From positions 28,393,686 to 28,457,685 of the forward strand of contig OZ022261.1 in the NCBI GenBank assembly GCA_963978905.1: 64,000 bases of DNA, in the 5' to 3' direction. Of the stretch, positions 49,952 through 61,900 are shown piece after piece. Every line of letters starts with the position of its first letter. Positions within the stretch are counted from its first letter, which is position 1. Source of the DNA: Trichostrongylus colubriformis. Taxonomy: Eukaryota > Nematoda > Chromadorea > Rhabditida > Trichostrongylidae. The position numbers and the translations under genes are program-made. The notes below the pieces were generated by a model. That model had not been told where the DNA came from. It saw nothing but the letters and a program-made list of their open reading frames with translations, and searched no databases.

Positions 49952-52900
49952 CTATTCGCAACTTTTTGTAGTGCTTTCGTAACCGAGTTGAGATGATGAG
50001 TAAACTGAGGCATGGTACCGAATAGACAGTATGCCGGTAACCGGCCACGCTACTTTGCACGCGGCTAGTTCCCGAAGGAAGAGGCGTGTCGCGTGCGGTG
50101 GTGCACTTTGCATGGCGCGATGACCCAACTCGAGTGTCAGTGTCTACAACCGGCCCCATGCAGTAAGAAAGAGCAGACAGCGTACCAATTTAGCTGGTGA
50201 CTACTCAAAGGGGTGAAGCCCATCCTCTTTCGTACTTCTCAACTCAACACTATTAAACTCCGTTCACAATATCCACGTCCACTGCCTTCGAACTGTCTTT
50301 GTTCCTCGGTATATTTCTGTCATACCGCAGCAAGCACAGTTATCTTTATTATTATGTGTCATTTTAAAGCAATATGTGAAAAAGCAATCATTTACCGCAA
50401 TGAAAGCGGGATTTAAGGCGATTACCGAAGAGACTTGCATCATTATCCATAGAAATCTTTCCTTCGTCTTTCACTAACTGTCGGAGATAATCCCTGAATA
50501 GAGGCGCATTAGGAGCATCTGAGTGATATAAGAATGCTTGCAGTCTTTGAGGAAACTATTAGGGTGGCAATCATGACCGTGGCTCACTTTCTCGGTGCAA
50601 GCAGGTCCTTTGATAACTGCCCAGGCTGCACTTTTCTTGCGACTGCATGGTGCACAAGCCACGCTCACCCAACCAAGTCACACCTGGCCTTAGACAATAA
50701 ATTTCCAACGTGGAAGCTGTCTTCATCATCGAAATGGCAGTTTCATTGATTTATCTCCTCTTATCGCAAGCTTCCCTCTCCACGTGAGCACCACGTTGAA
50801 AATTTGTTCGTGTCTAAGGCAAGGGTGTGATTTGGCTGGGCAAGCGTGGCTTGGTTGTGCTCAAGCAGGCTCAACACCGTGAGGGTGCATCGTGCAGTCG
50901 CAAATAAGGTGCAGCTAGCCGTTATCCAGGGACCCACTTGCCCCAAGAAAGTAGGCCACTGATCTGATTATCGCGTGGAGTGCCATTAAATGGTTGATTT
51001 CAAAGAGATGATCTGAGTTGAAACTTGCACTGAAAAGTGCGCCTTGGGTTTTTTATTGCAGACTCGTCGGATAGTGAGGCAACGTTCAGATGCATAGGGT
51101 GCAACCGCCCGTTCTTTATTTTGGCCCATGACCGCTTTTCCAGGGTCATAGCCGTATTTCTATTCTTTCTCTACGGTTTCACGACAAAGCACTTCTATTA
51201 TACCTTCCACAAGCGATCAAGGTTTTCTTTAATGGTATTTTCATGGATATAACAGAAAATAAGACGTACCGATTGCTGAGCTTGGACAAGCTGACAGCGT
51301 AGAATTCAACGTTCTTCATTACTCTAATCGCTTCTGCCGGACGTATTGCATCATCTTGAGAGAATCTGCAATAAGACAAGCATGAAATTTTCGCAGATAA
51401 TCATGAGCAGTATATTACAATATTATTTTTTATCAATTATTATCATCACTGTACCCATCACTGATCAGAACAACCAAAGCCGCAATGTCTGGGCGTCGGG
51501 ATTCCAGCAGTTCAAGGGCTGATTCTAATGCCGCTCCAATGTACGTAGTACCTGCAAGATCAAACATAGAACCGTCAAATAAATCTTGAAATCTTGCTCG
51601 AAATTTGTACTAATGAGAACACGACGATGATTTTTTGGAAAGAATATGCGATATTCCATGAGGACAATATCATCTTTCTTCTGTTTATAAATAATGTCCC
51701 ACAAAAGAGTCTAATACAGCTGAGCTACCGCTTTTGATTGATATTTTAGCATTTGACCCTATTAATTTCCCCTTATATTTTTTTAAGCTTGCGTTTCTTT
51801 TTCTCGGCTTTCTCCACCGACCCTTCCTGATTTCCTCTCCTTTTTATCAGTACTCCACCAGCATCGTTCCTCACCTCCGTAGCTCGCTTTCCGGTACAAT
51901 TCCATACCGCCAATCTTAATGGGGTGTGTCGACCGAATGTTTAAAGAAGGGCACACGAATTGGATCAGATCGCGGTGAACGATTAACAACGGAAGTAGCA
52001 AGACACTGGTAGCGGGTAGTGACCCAATTGGAGAGTCCTGACGCGCACTTCTTCCGGTCGGCTCACAGACAGCTATAAATCGATTTGAAAAGTGCGCGCA
52101 ATCCACATCCACTTTCTGGTCTCGTTTGTGCCTACTTCAGGAAAGTCACTCACCATAACATCCACTCGTTATGGCTACGGGCTACGTGAACTCCCTACTC
52201 TACAGGGGTGCCAAAAAAGTTATTTCTACTCCACTTTCAACACTATACTAGTCGAACTTCAGCTGATTTTGGCGAGGTATTTTCATCCCTAATGTTAACA
52301 GTGGACCACATTCTATCAATACACTCCGTAACAGCCTTCTGTACGGGCAGGAACGGGAGCTTCTTTCGAGTGAACAAGATGTGTCACCTTAACGGGGCAG
52401 AAATCCGAAATTTTGTCGCCTTCGTTCACTACCTTTTTAAGTTCCCTCTGGGTACCTAAAAGGATTCATATTTGGTGGTGTTCTTGAACATTCCGTTTTT
52501 CCGAGTTCTCAGCGCCCTTCGTTCCCAAGAACCAAGCCACAGGTTGCTCCTGCTTTCAAAGGAACGGTTAAAGGAATCGTCCACGGGAAAATGTGTTTTT
52601 GTGTCCATTTGCTTTTATTGTGTTTGCATAATGTAAGCGGTATGCAAAGTTTCACATGAAGAAGTGTTAATTCGGCTAAGATACAGCACCACAAAGTCTC
52701 GGCCGTGTGGGCGGGGCTTCCAAGCATGTGCCTACCGCATCGTCGCCGCGGTCGGAGGCGCATTGGAGGAACAGAAACTCACGTAAACAACCCCTCTCTC
52801 CGTTCCCAACCGCGGCGGACGACGGGACGGGGCTTTTGACTAGGTCTTGCTCATCCGGCCAAGAAGCTGTATCTTGGCCGAATTCTCACTTTTTCGTGTG

Positions 52901-55900
52901 GAATTTTGTATGTGGCCCTTATTAGCCAAATACAACATAAATATATGGGTAACAGAGAAACTCATTTTTCCGTGGACGACTTCTTCAAGGAATATTTTGC
53001 CCCAGCCTTCTGTCTCTTTCTTTACACTCCGTTTTGTATTAGGTTGATCGAAAAGTTTTGATAGGGTTGAGATTTTTTTTCTATTTTATTTTACAACTCA
53101 GCGAGTAATGCAGGCTAACCAACAATATAATAACCATCATTAGTTATAACATTGTCCCACCCAACGGGCAGGGCAGCGATTTTCTTCTCCCAGAATTAGG
53201 AGGATTAGGGTCAAAGAAGTCACCGACCACTTGTCCAAAGTGGTCACAGTTGACGAATTTTTTTTTTGCTAGGAAAGCCTTAGGGGGCCGGAACAAGCGG
53301 TAATTTGAAGGGGCAGTGTCAGGGGAATAGGACGGATGTGGAACCTTGTCCCAACCTAGCTCTTCCAATTTTGCACGGGTCCCTCACATAGGTAAAGAGA
53401 CCTGTGCAAAATTGGAGGAGCTAGGTTGGGACACGGTTCCACATGCACCCTATTCACCTGATACTGCCCCCTCAGATTACCACTTGTCCCGGCCCCTTGA
53501 GGCTTTCCTAGCGAAAAAAAATTCGTCACCCTGAACATGTGGTCGGTGACTTCTTTGACTCCTAATCCTCCTAAATCTGGGAGAAGAAAATCGCTGACCT
53601 GCTCTTTAGGTGGGACAATGTTATAACTAACGATGGTTATTATATTGTTGATTAGCCTGCATTACTTTCTCAGTAATAGAAAAAAGTCTCAACCCTCTCA
53701 AAACTTTCCCATCAACCTAATACATTTGGCGCATGTGGGCCGTGAGCAAAATCACTCTTTTTGACAACCCCTGTATATCTTATACCAGCCAGTGGTAGCG
53801 CTCACGAATGAAGGAAACAGCAGGCCCTTTTCAAGCCTATCGTGAGCATCTCTGTTGAGGGGGCCACTGGGAAAGGGGAGAAATGAGCTTAAAAATAGGT
53901 CTTGGTGAGCGAGTTGATTCGAGTTTGAGATGTCCATGAGCCCTTCTTTGTATCATATGTGACTGGTCTACCAATCTGCACAATCGATCAGATGACCGCC
54001 TACCCGTCAAACGAGCCCACCGTGCTGCACCGCATTTTTTAACACGGCAACCACTTACTGAATATTTCCCCTTTGCTTGAGTGTAAGTGCATTGCTTTGT
54101 CTCAATTATTCCCTTTTCTTGCCACTACATATTGTTGTGGTCCTCCAGCCATTGAGCCATTTCTTCTGATGCCCCTTTTTTTTGTTTCACTGTTTCGCTT
54201 CGGTACTACCACCCTTTGTGATTCAGTAGCTGTGAATTTTTTCCTTCCTTTTCTTGAAGCAATATGAAGTACTATGTGGTTTTGGGTGGAGGATGGGTGC
54301 AGAAGGGGTGTATATCGTTAGGACAGAAACGTCGCGTGGCCGTGTTCGGCACGCGACGTTTCTGTCCTAACGATATACACCCGGTGCAGAAGTAACCATC
54401 CAACTACTCTTATAAATCATTTCGGCTTAGGAAAAACCCAGTACTATCATTTCCTAAATCATTTCTTATTTTTCTTTTTTCATCCTTATTGACTCCTTTC
54501 GATTGTAGCACGTGGATAAAGATGAATTAGTCTGAACAGCCAACTCCTCCACCAATATTCGTACAACGTCATTATTCTCATACTACATACTATTTTCTGC
54601 AATTTTTCTATATTACGTATTCGTTTCAGCCGATCCAGACGATCGTTGGTATGGTCTCAGAAAATTCACAAATAGTCACACAAAATGAGGCGCTCATGTA
54701 CTATGTGGGTGGCAGTCAAAAACACATTTGAAATAACAATAGAGAATTAATTCCAGTACAAATCTTCTAGTCATGTAATATCAACGTGTCCGATTGTCGT
54801 TAGGCTGTTTTTATTTTGAAATGTTGAAAGTAAATAAACAAACAAAATCCTGCCTGCCATTGATGATCTCCCGTGTGTGAAGATCTGCCCACCCTCCCCC
54901 CCCCCCTCCCTCAAGGCTTTAGGCTAAACGCTTGGTCCTTGTTATTTCATTGTCTCTTTTTTAGTTCTTTGGGTTTTTATGCGTATCTGGGTTAGTATAA
55001 TGTTTTTTAATGTGTTGGAAAGTCCTAAGATATCAGTGCAAACCAGGGAATGTGGTTTTTCCCTAAGCCTTGAGGGGGAAAGGCTTTGGAATGGGTGAAT
55101 ATTTTTTTGTATAGCAAATGTTTTTTTCATCCTATTTCGGGTTGAGAACACTCCCCGGAGCTCCTTCTTAACCTCTCAGGGTGAGGAAAAAATTTCCACT
55201 TCCTAGAAATTGTTTTTGAGTGCCACCCCCATAGTACATGAGCGCCCAAAATGATGTTATCCGAGGTTTGCATTGTTATATCTTCCACTTGTGTGGTTGT
55301 GTCCACAGTGGGTTATCTCGATCCATTTACGAATAGCTATCATCCTGCCGGGTGTGTATCGCAAGGGCAGATTTTCGCATCGTGGTGCTGGTCGTGTGGC
55401 GCGATGAATGGGAGCTTATGACGCCGTATGTAGTTGGCCTTGGAACGACTGCAGTGAACTGTCCCTAAGATAAAGCGCAATCGCTGGAGGGTCAACCACA
55501 CACGGCTCTCCTAATTTGTATGTATCGCGCCGCACGCTGCATGACGTGACGCGAATTCCTGTCTTAATAACACACACTCCATCCTGTCCACTTCCACTTG
55601 AATGAAGAGATTAATCGCACGCGTACCTGTGAAGTGGCGAACTCCATTGAACGCCTGCATTAGTTCTGAGCTGTTTTGATAGGTGTCGAAGGACCATTCA
55701 GTTTTTTGCAACTTCGCGCCAGCAAATTGTATAAGACCGACTCTGTGCGACTGACTTTCTGGTTCTATTGAGGATAACAGGTCGAACAAGAACTCCTGAA
55801 CATGCTGGTGTTACAATAACTACATCTCCATTATCATGGCACATTTTACCTTCTGTTTTTCGTAAATCTCTCCGACGGATCCTGAGCTGTCAACGACGAA

Positions 55901-55932
55901 CAGAATGTCAAGGGGGCATTTTCCTCGGATTC
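49952..55932 (-). CDS. vWA gene exons 12-17: second vWA domain and stop
   Basis: Residues 560-745. The domain opens with GKCPLDILFVVDSSGSVGE (MIDAS DSSGS). It continues with HRVGLIQFAGAKL, the MIDAS Thr in VRHFTGTTYIGAAL, and the MIDAS Asp in AALVVLISDGYN. It then runs through VEFYAVSLSKLSNR and DYLRQLVKDEGKI, ending VYSSSQLGYESTTKSCE before TAG. The end aligns with VYGADDL of the first domain, supporting the short last exon. Intron 13 (51552-55626) is 4.1 kb and holds a mariner-derived palindrome, the 77-bp hairpin and an inverted-repeat element. The Asn of SDGYN is created across a junction. The donor here (A/gtgatg) is not consensus, so the exact border could shift by a few bases. Confidence 0.84.
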
Positions 55933-58900
55933 CTGAAAGATACCCAAACTTCATACGCTAATGACTACCACGAAAAAGGAAGATTCACCGTTGTTTTGTA
56001 AAGGCTGCCGATTCAGTGGTAATGGTGGTAGCACGGGAGGCAGTATTCGCGGAATTTCAGCAGGAGCCAATGGTAGTGCTTTTCCTACAACTTCTTTTCG
56101 TGGAGCGTTTCCTTGGAATGTCTTTCGTGCAAAGGCTCGTGGTGTTCCTACAGCTCCTTCATGTGGCTTAGGGAACACTGTGGATTCCACTCCTTTGAAG
56201 GCAGTACTGGGGACGAACACCCGTGGTACTCCCACTTCTCCCTCATGAGAAAGGGAAAGCGGTATGGATTTACTATCGCCTAGAACGGTCTTCGAAGCGT
56301 GTATCCGACGTTTGCTCATCTCTTCTTCTTGATTGATAGGAAACCTAGATGGACTGTGATTCTGAGAAGTGAACGTGATATCCGGTATATTCGTGATAGC
56401 CCTGGTTGTGCGCAAGAATTGCATTGGCTTGAGTGTTGTAGATGTGAACATGATCTGAAACAGAAGCTACGTACTCTTTACAGTGATTGAATAGTACTTT
56501 TTACTCATATTTTTTCCACAGAAAAATGCAAGGAAAGCATTTAAAGACAGGGGGTGCGATAATCTGAGCGTTTAGAAAGCAGAAATATGTCCACCATCAG
56601 TCCAAGCAGACGATGTGCGAAGCGTTTTCAGCGAGAGGCGTTGGAAAGATGCTAGAGAAATCTCACGCTGGTCCGTTGACTTGCACGGTAGCATGGCCGC
56701 CACACATCACAGATTCGTGTAGCTTCGATCGATACGGCACGGTTGTGTTGCACGGGAAAAAAGTCTGCGAGCAGTTCTAATGTGTGATGTGATGGTTCCA
56801 TTTCTCGGGTTCTAGGCTATTTTATTCAGCTTTTTGTCTAATGCGGCCGACCAAATTATCGCATTCACCGCTTTTTCAGGGCGTCTTACATACATGCAAA
56901 CTAAAGTGCATCATATACCCGATTGATCCAGGCATAGCTTTTAAAATCGAATTGGATTCACCTCTTGCGCGTGTTGTGGAATCAAAGTAGGCAGCGGAGT
57001 TACTGAGACTGGCATCATCGGAGTTACTGGGATTGGCGCAACTCTGGAGAAGTCTCCAGAACTCCGGACCAGTATTGGCTCATGCGGCTCTGGTAGCGAC
57101 GTCGCATGTGAAATAACCCTTCTGACCTTTTTACGGATGATTTTGTGAAGCTAAAATGAGAAATTAGGGCATCCTTTTAGTGACTGTTTATGAAGCTGAG
57201 ATCAAGCTGACTAACCTTTCGTGTCTCGTCTTTTCTGGAAATCCCAGGAACTCGCTTCAGCTTACGACGAATAATTTTCTTTATTCTTTTTGTTCTAGAT
57301 TTCTTTTTTACAGCAGTGATATCCTAAATAGTTTTTTGTCTTAAGTTGAAAAATAGATATCATCCTCAGGCAATTTCAGGGAGAATTGTAGTCATCCACT
57401 CACAGTTGTTTTACTTGGCTTCAACTGGGCTCTCTTCACGGTAGTGCTAGTTGTAGGTGAGTAGGTGGAGCTGTTATACTGCAAAAATTTAAATGGTACG
57501 TTTTCCATCCAAGAAATTCCTTAAAGTGGTAAGTCCAAGTGAGTGTAGGGCGGGGGTCGATTGGTCGAATTTTCGCGCGGCCACCCGCGGCGAGTGCGAG
57601 TTGTTCGTGCTTTCATCCGTTGAAACAGCAACAACCACAACATATAAGAACTTCCAACCAGAACTCTTCGGAGGTCCATCACGATACCGTCCACTGCATA
57701 CTGAGCGGAATTCCAACCGACTGCAGAAAGTCGTGCTGACGGCGCCGCGAAGCGAAAATTCGACCAATCGACCCCCACCCCCGGCTAATTGGCATCCTTT
57801 GCTAATGAAACAGAAGCAACTGGTGCTGCTGCTAAACAGCAATCGCTTTGAGACCGACGTTAGGCGTCGTTCTCAAAGGAGTCGCACACGGAAAAATAAG
57901 TTTCCTTATTAAACATATATTCATGTTATAGTTGCCGAATGAGGGCCGCATGCGAAGTTCCACGCAAAAAAGTGTGAGTCCGGCTAAGATACGGCTCCTC
58001 GAAGTGGTGGACTTGGGGGCGGGATCGTTGTGGCGAAATTTACATGTTCGAGGGCACTAGTTCTCACGACCTTTGGGGAATAGCTGTTATCGATTGACAG
58101 CTGACGCGCGCCTACGAGCCGCATCGGGAGATGTAATCGGTTTGCGATTATGGCACATCATAGAACACTTTAAGATTTTGTGTTTTGGAATTCAGTCACT
58201 CACCGCTTTTCCAACACTCTTCAGAACTCGTTCGAAAATTTCTGTTGCCGAGACAAACGGTGTAGTCGCTTCCGCGGAATGGAGAACAACTCTCTGAAGT
58301 CGTTGTGAAGCAATATCGCGAATGCATAATACTTAACGATTCTAATAACGCACAAAAAAGTAATTAGAGGTTTTGAAGGCTTTCACACAAAATAAAGGGT
58401 CAACGTACGGGTTTGTACTCATTATCGTGCAGTTTTTGTGGGACGCTTGTGTGCAATGTGGAGAACACCGGCTCATCACCGAAGCTGAGGACCTCGTTAA
58501 CAATTTCAATGGGAACGATCTTTGTTGAACTTGAAAGCCTGGTAGTTGAGACAGTCGGTGGTGGAGTTCTCTAAAACTGCATGCTTTGAGTTTGACGGAA
58601 GATAGGTGATTCGTAAAAGCCACTGCAGAACTACCATGTCAAATAAATGAAAGGGGAACACACCGTTCGGTCGCTCTCACAGACCCTAGCGTCCTCAACA
58701 TCCTTCAACATGCGCTCCTTCAACCGCTGCAAATCGTCTGCTCTAAACATGGACTATCAAACCAGTTTACTATTACTATTTGGAGAAGACAACAGAAAAA
58801 CCTATGTCGACTAGCTTAGAATCAGCTAGAAAAGAGAATGAGACATAGTTTCAGGGAGAAAGCTTCGAGACGGTTGACGGGGTGTGGCCTTCCCTGCCAA

Positions 58901-61900
58901 CCACTCAGGGGTGCGCCAGGCGCTGGTATGATGTCCCTTATTGTTTAATTCCTTAGGTTCACACAGGATCGCTCACCGACACATTCCCTTCGGCGCAGCC
59001 ATTGCTTTTGATTGAAAATTCGGTTACATGAGAGTGACCACGGGTTGAGAACAGATATTATCAAAACAAGGCTCTTTATCTCGGTAGATTCTACGTCTTC
59101 TTCCAAGGATGATTTTTCTTGTGCGGTGAATATTTATACTTCACGCAGTGAATATTTCAAGCGAGAGATATTCGCAAAACAACAGTGAGGTTTCTGCCGA
59201 TTCACTTCATCCTTTTGCGGAGGCGTCCGTATTGCGGCGGTGCGGCGGTCAACGAATTGTCTGAGTTGAGGTGTGAAATCACCTTGTTACGATTGGCGCT
59301 TTGTAATGCCCGCTAACATATACGGCAGGCAAAGTTGCTTTTTTTATTCAAACTTAGAGGTAACGAATATGTGGACTCGAAATGAGCCAGGGATTCAAAA
59401 AAAACAGTGTTGTGACGCGGTAAAGGAACGCGCCCAAGCTTACAAAATCTGCGGCGACCGGCAAACCCTCGCTGGCCTAGCTCCACCCTAAAAGAGGCTC
59501 ACAAGCTTTGCATATGCCACACATCACAAGTTCACGTGTTCCCGATCGATACGTCGGCAATGTGAGCCTCGAAAAACACGTCCTTCCTGTTATCAAAGGG
59601 GTGTGTACGGGTACCTTCCCACAAGTTTTTGGACTGTCCATTTTTTTCATATTTTTTCGCCGTGATTCATCACAACGCCCGCTATTTCAACACTCGACAA
59701 AATTAGCCCCCATGCGGGCGCAAACGTTTTAGGAGGGCGAGACATGCTCAAGATATCGGAATATTCTCGTAAATACTGGAAACTTTTTGTGAATGAAGCT
59801 AACATCTTCACTGTGTGTCTAACTTTCCGAATACAACACTGTTATTATGAACTCACACTCTAACTCGGTGATACGTAGACTTTTTAGTATTTTGTTCGAA
59901 GCGGGAACTCTCGGCCTAACCCATTCGAGTGATGAAAATTTCACGGTCAACTTTTGAGGGCAAGCCAAGGGGGTGCCAAAAAAAGAGTAATTTGCTCATG
60001 GTTCACATCCTCCAGGTATACACAACGTACGGCAACGAAATAGATAAAAGTATTGAGGTAAATTGTTCCCGAAATGTTCCTCTAAAAGCAGAAATAAGCT
60101 GTGGCTTACTACGTTCACCTTCATGAAAATAGGAAGCCTTCAGTAGGCGCAGTCGGGCTTCAGAGCACCGTCGGTATCAAGGTCGGCTTAAAACAGTGAA
60201 GCCAGGTTCCGTGATAGGTCTTTTGTGGGAAGTTTCCTAAGGACTGGTCCTTCGGTTCGTGTGAGTCTTAGAGCCCTTGCTGCTCGGACAACGCTGCTAT
60301 CATCCGAAGTGTCATTTTTCATGCCTCAAACCTGCCTCCGGGGGGGGGGGGGGGGCTTCACTGGTAAACGACACGTTCTTGTTTTTGGAAACGAAGAGCG
60401 TTGGGAACCTGTAGAAAGCAAAATGTTCAAGGACACCACCCAATATGAGTCCCCTTAGGTACCTAGAGTGAGCGGACCTCAGTAAGGTTTGAACGAGGGC
60501 GAGAAAATCTCCGATTTTGCCGTTTTGAGGTGACACATCATAATCACTCAGAATAAGCTCCCGATCCTGTTCGTGCAAAATGCTCCCACGGAGTTTAGTG
60601 ATGGTATGAGGTCTGCTCTTGAATTCAGGGATGAAAATACCTTGTCAGAATTAGCTGGAGTTCGACTAATTGGGACTGAAGGTGGCGGACAAAATTACTT
60701 TTTTGGCACCTCCTGTATGAAGGGATCATGTTTTTCGATAATCTCAGTCGCACCGTGAAGGCTACGGTAGCGAGGCCACTTCACAGTAGGCAATATTCAT
60801 TGTTACCAGGTAGCTATAGGTTATAAAGTGTTATGTGGAACGACCTTTCAACTTTCTACAAGCGATAGCCAGCCGGTGGCCCTCAGATTGGAACGTTTGA
60901 TTGTAGAAGACATTCTATCTTTTCAACCCTGCTCTTTAAAAGAAAAGGCTCGAAACTTTCATAGAAAGTCGAAACCGGTTATTCCTTGTATGTCACTGCA
61001 TGTCACTTTCAGTGAACATTTCCTCGCGTATCGCTTTAAAAAGGCATAACTGTAATCTATACATGTCATCGGGCGTGATTCGCCACTATGCACGAAACAG
61101 GACCAATTACAGTTTCTCACCCGTAGACATTTACGCTTTCACCGGCGATACGTTGCATTTCCGGCACAAAACCGTCGGCATTCACGCTTATCACATAGAT
61201 TTTCACTCCTAAACGAGAAAGAATAAGGCACTATCGGTGATCGGGAAGAGCAGACAAGGTACCAGTGAAATTCACAGCTATATCGAAAAAAGTAAAAATT
61301 TCTGCTTTCCCAACCTCTTTGAAAGCGTAGGTGCTGGGAGGGCTTCAGTGGATCGTCGATCGATAAGCCGTCAGTGAATAGAGCCACAATTTTGCTAGCA
61401 TTTCTCCTAAACACAACAGAAACATAGGTTACTGTGGAGTGTAATTACTATATTCAACAGAGTTACGTTTACGGTAGACGGGCCATTATGACGGGTACAG
61501 TACTACTTTAGAAGGGGTATTGTATAGCTAGGCATATACAGAATAACACCCATCATACTTTTACGAAGCTTTGCAGAGCACCATAAATTTTCATATTTGC
61601 AAAGAGGATTGCAGATTTTGTGGTTGTGGAGCAAGAGGAGCCAATGCGACGCCGCATGGTTGCAAAACACGAGGAGTGCGCGGTATTGTCACAATTAGTG
61701 CGTGGTGGAATCAATGTCGAGAATCGTACGGAGCGACATTACATTTGTTCCTATTTCACCACATTTAAACATTATCTTAATCTTATTATTGTGCTCATGT
61801 ACGTGGGGAGGGGAGGGGGGTGACAAAAAGCAGTATCCGGAGCAAAAATGATTGAAAAATAAGTAGAAAGTGTTGTTCGGGAAGAGAATTACATGCACAT

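Noticed and set aside
53144..53534. Transposase fragments as genes
   Set aside because: They are the two arms of the palindromic mariner derivative. Each is only the C-terminal end of a transposase.
55961..56248. Open frame on the + strand rich in Gly/Thr
   Set aside because: Antisense of the proline-rich linker exon of the vWA gene.
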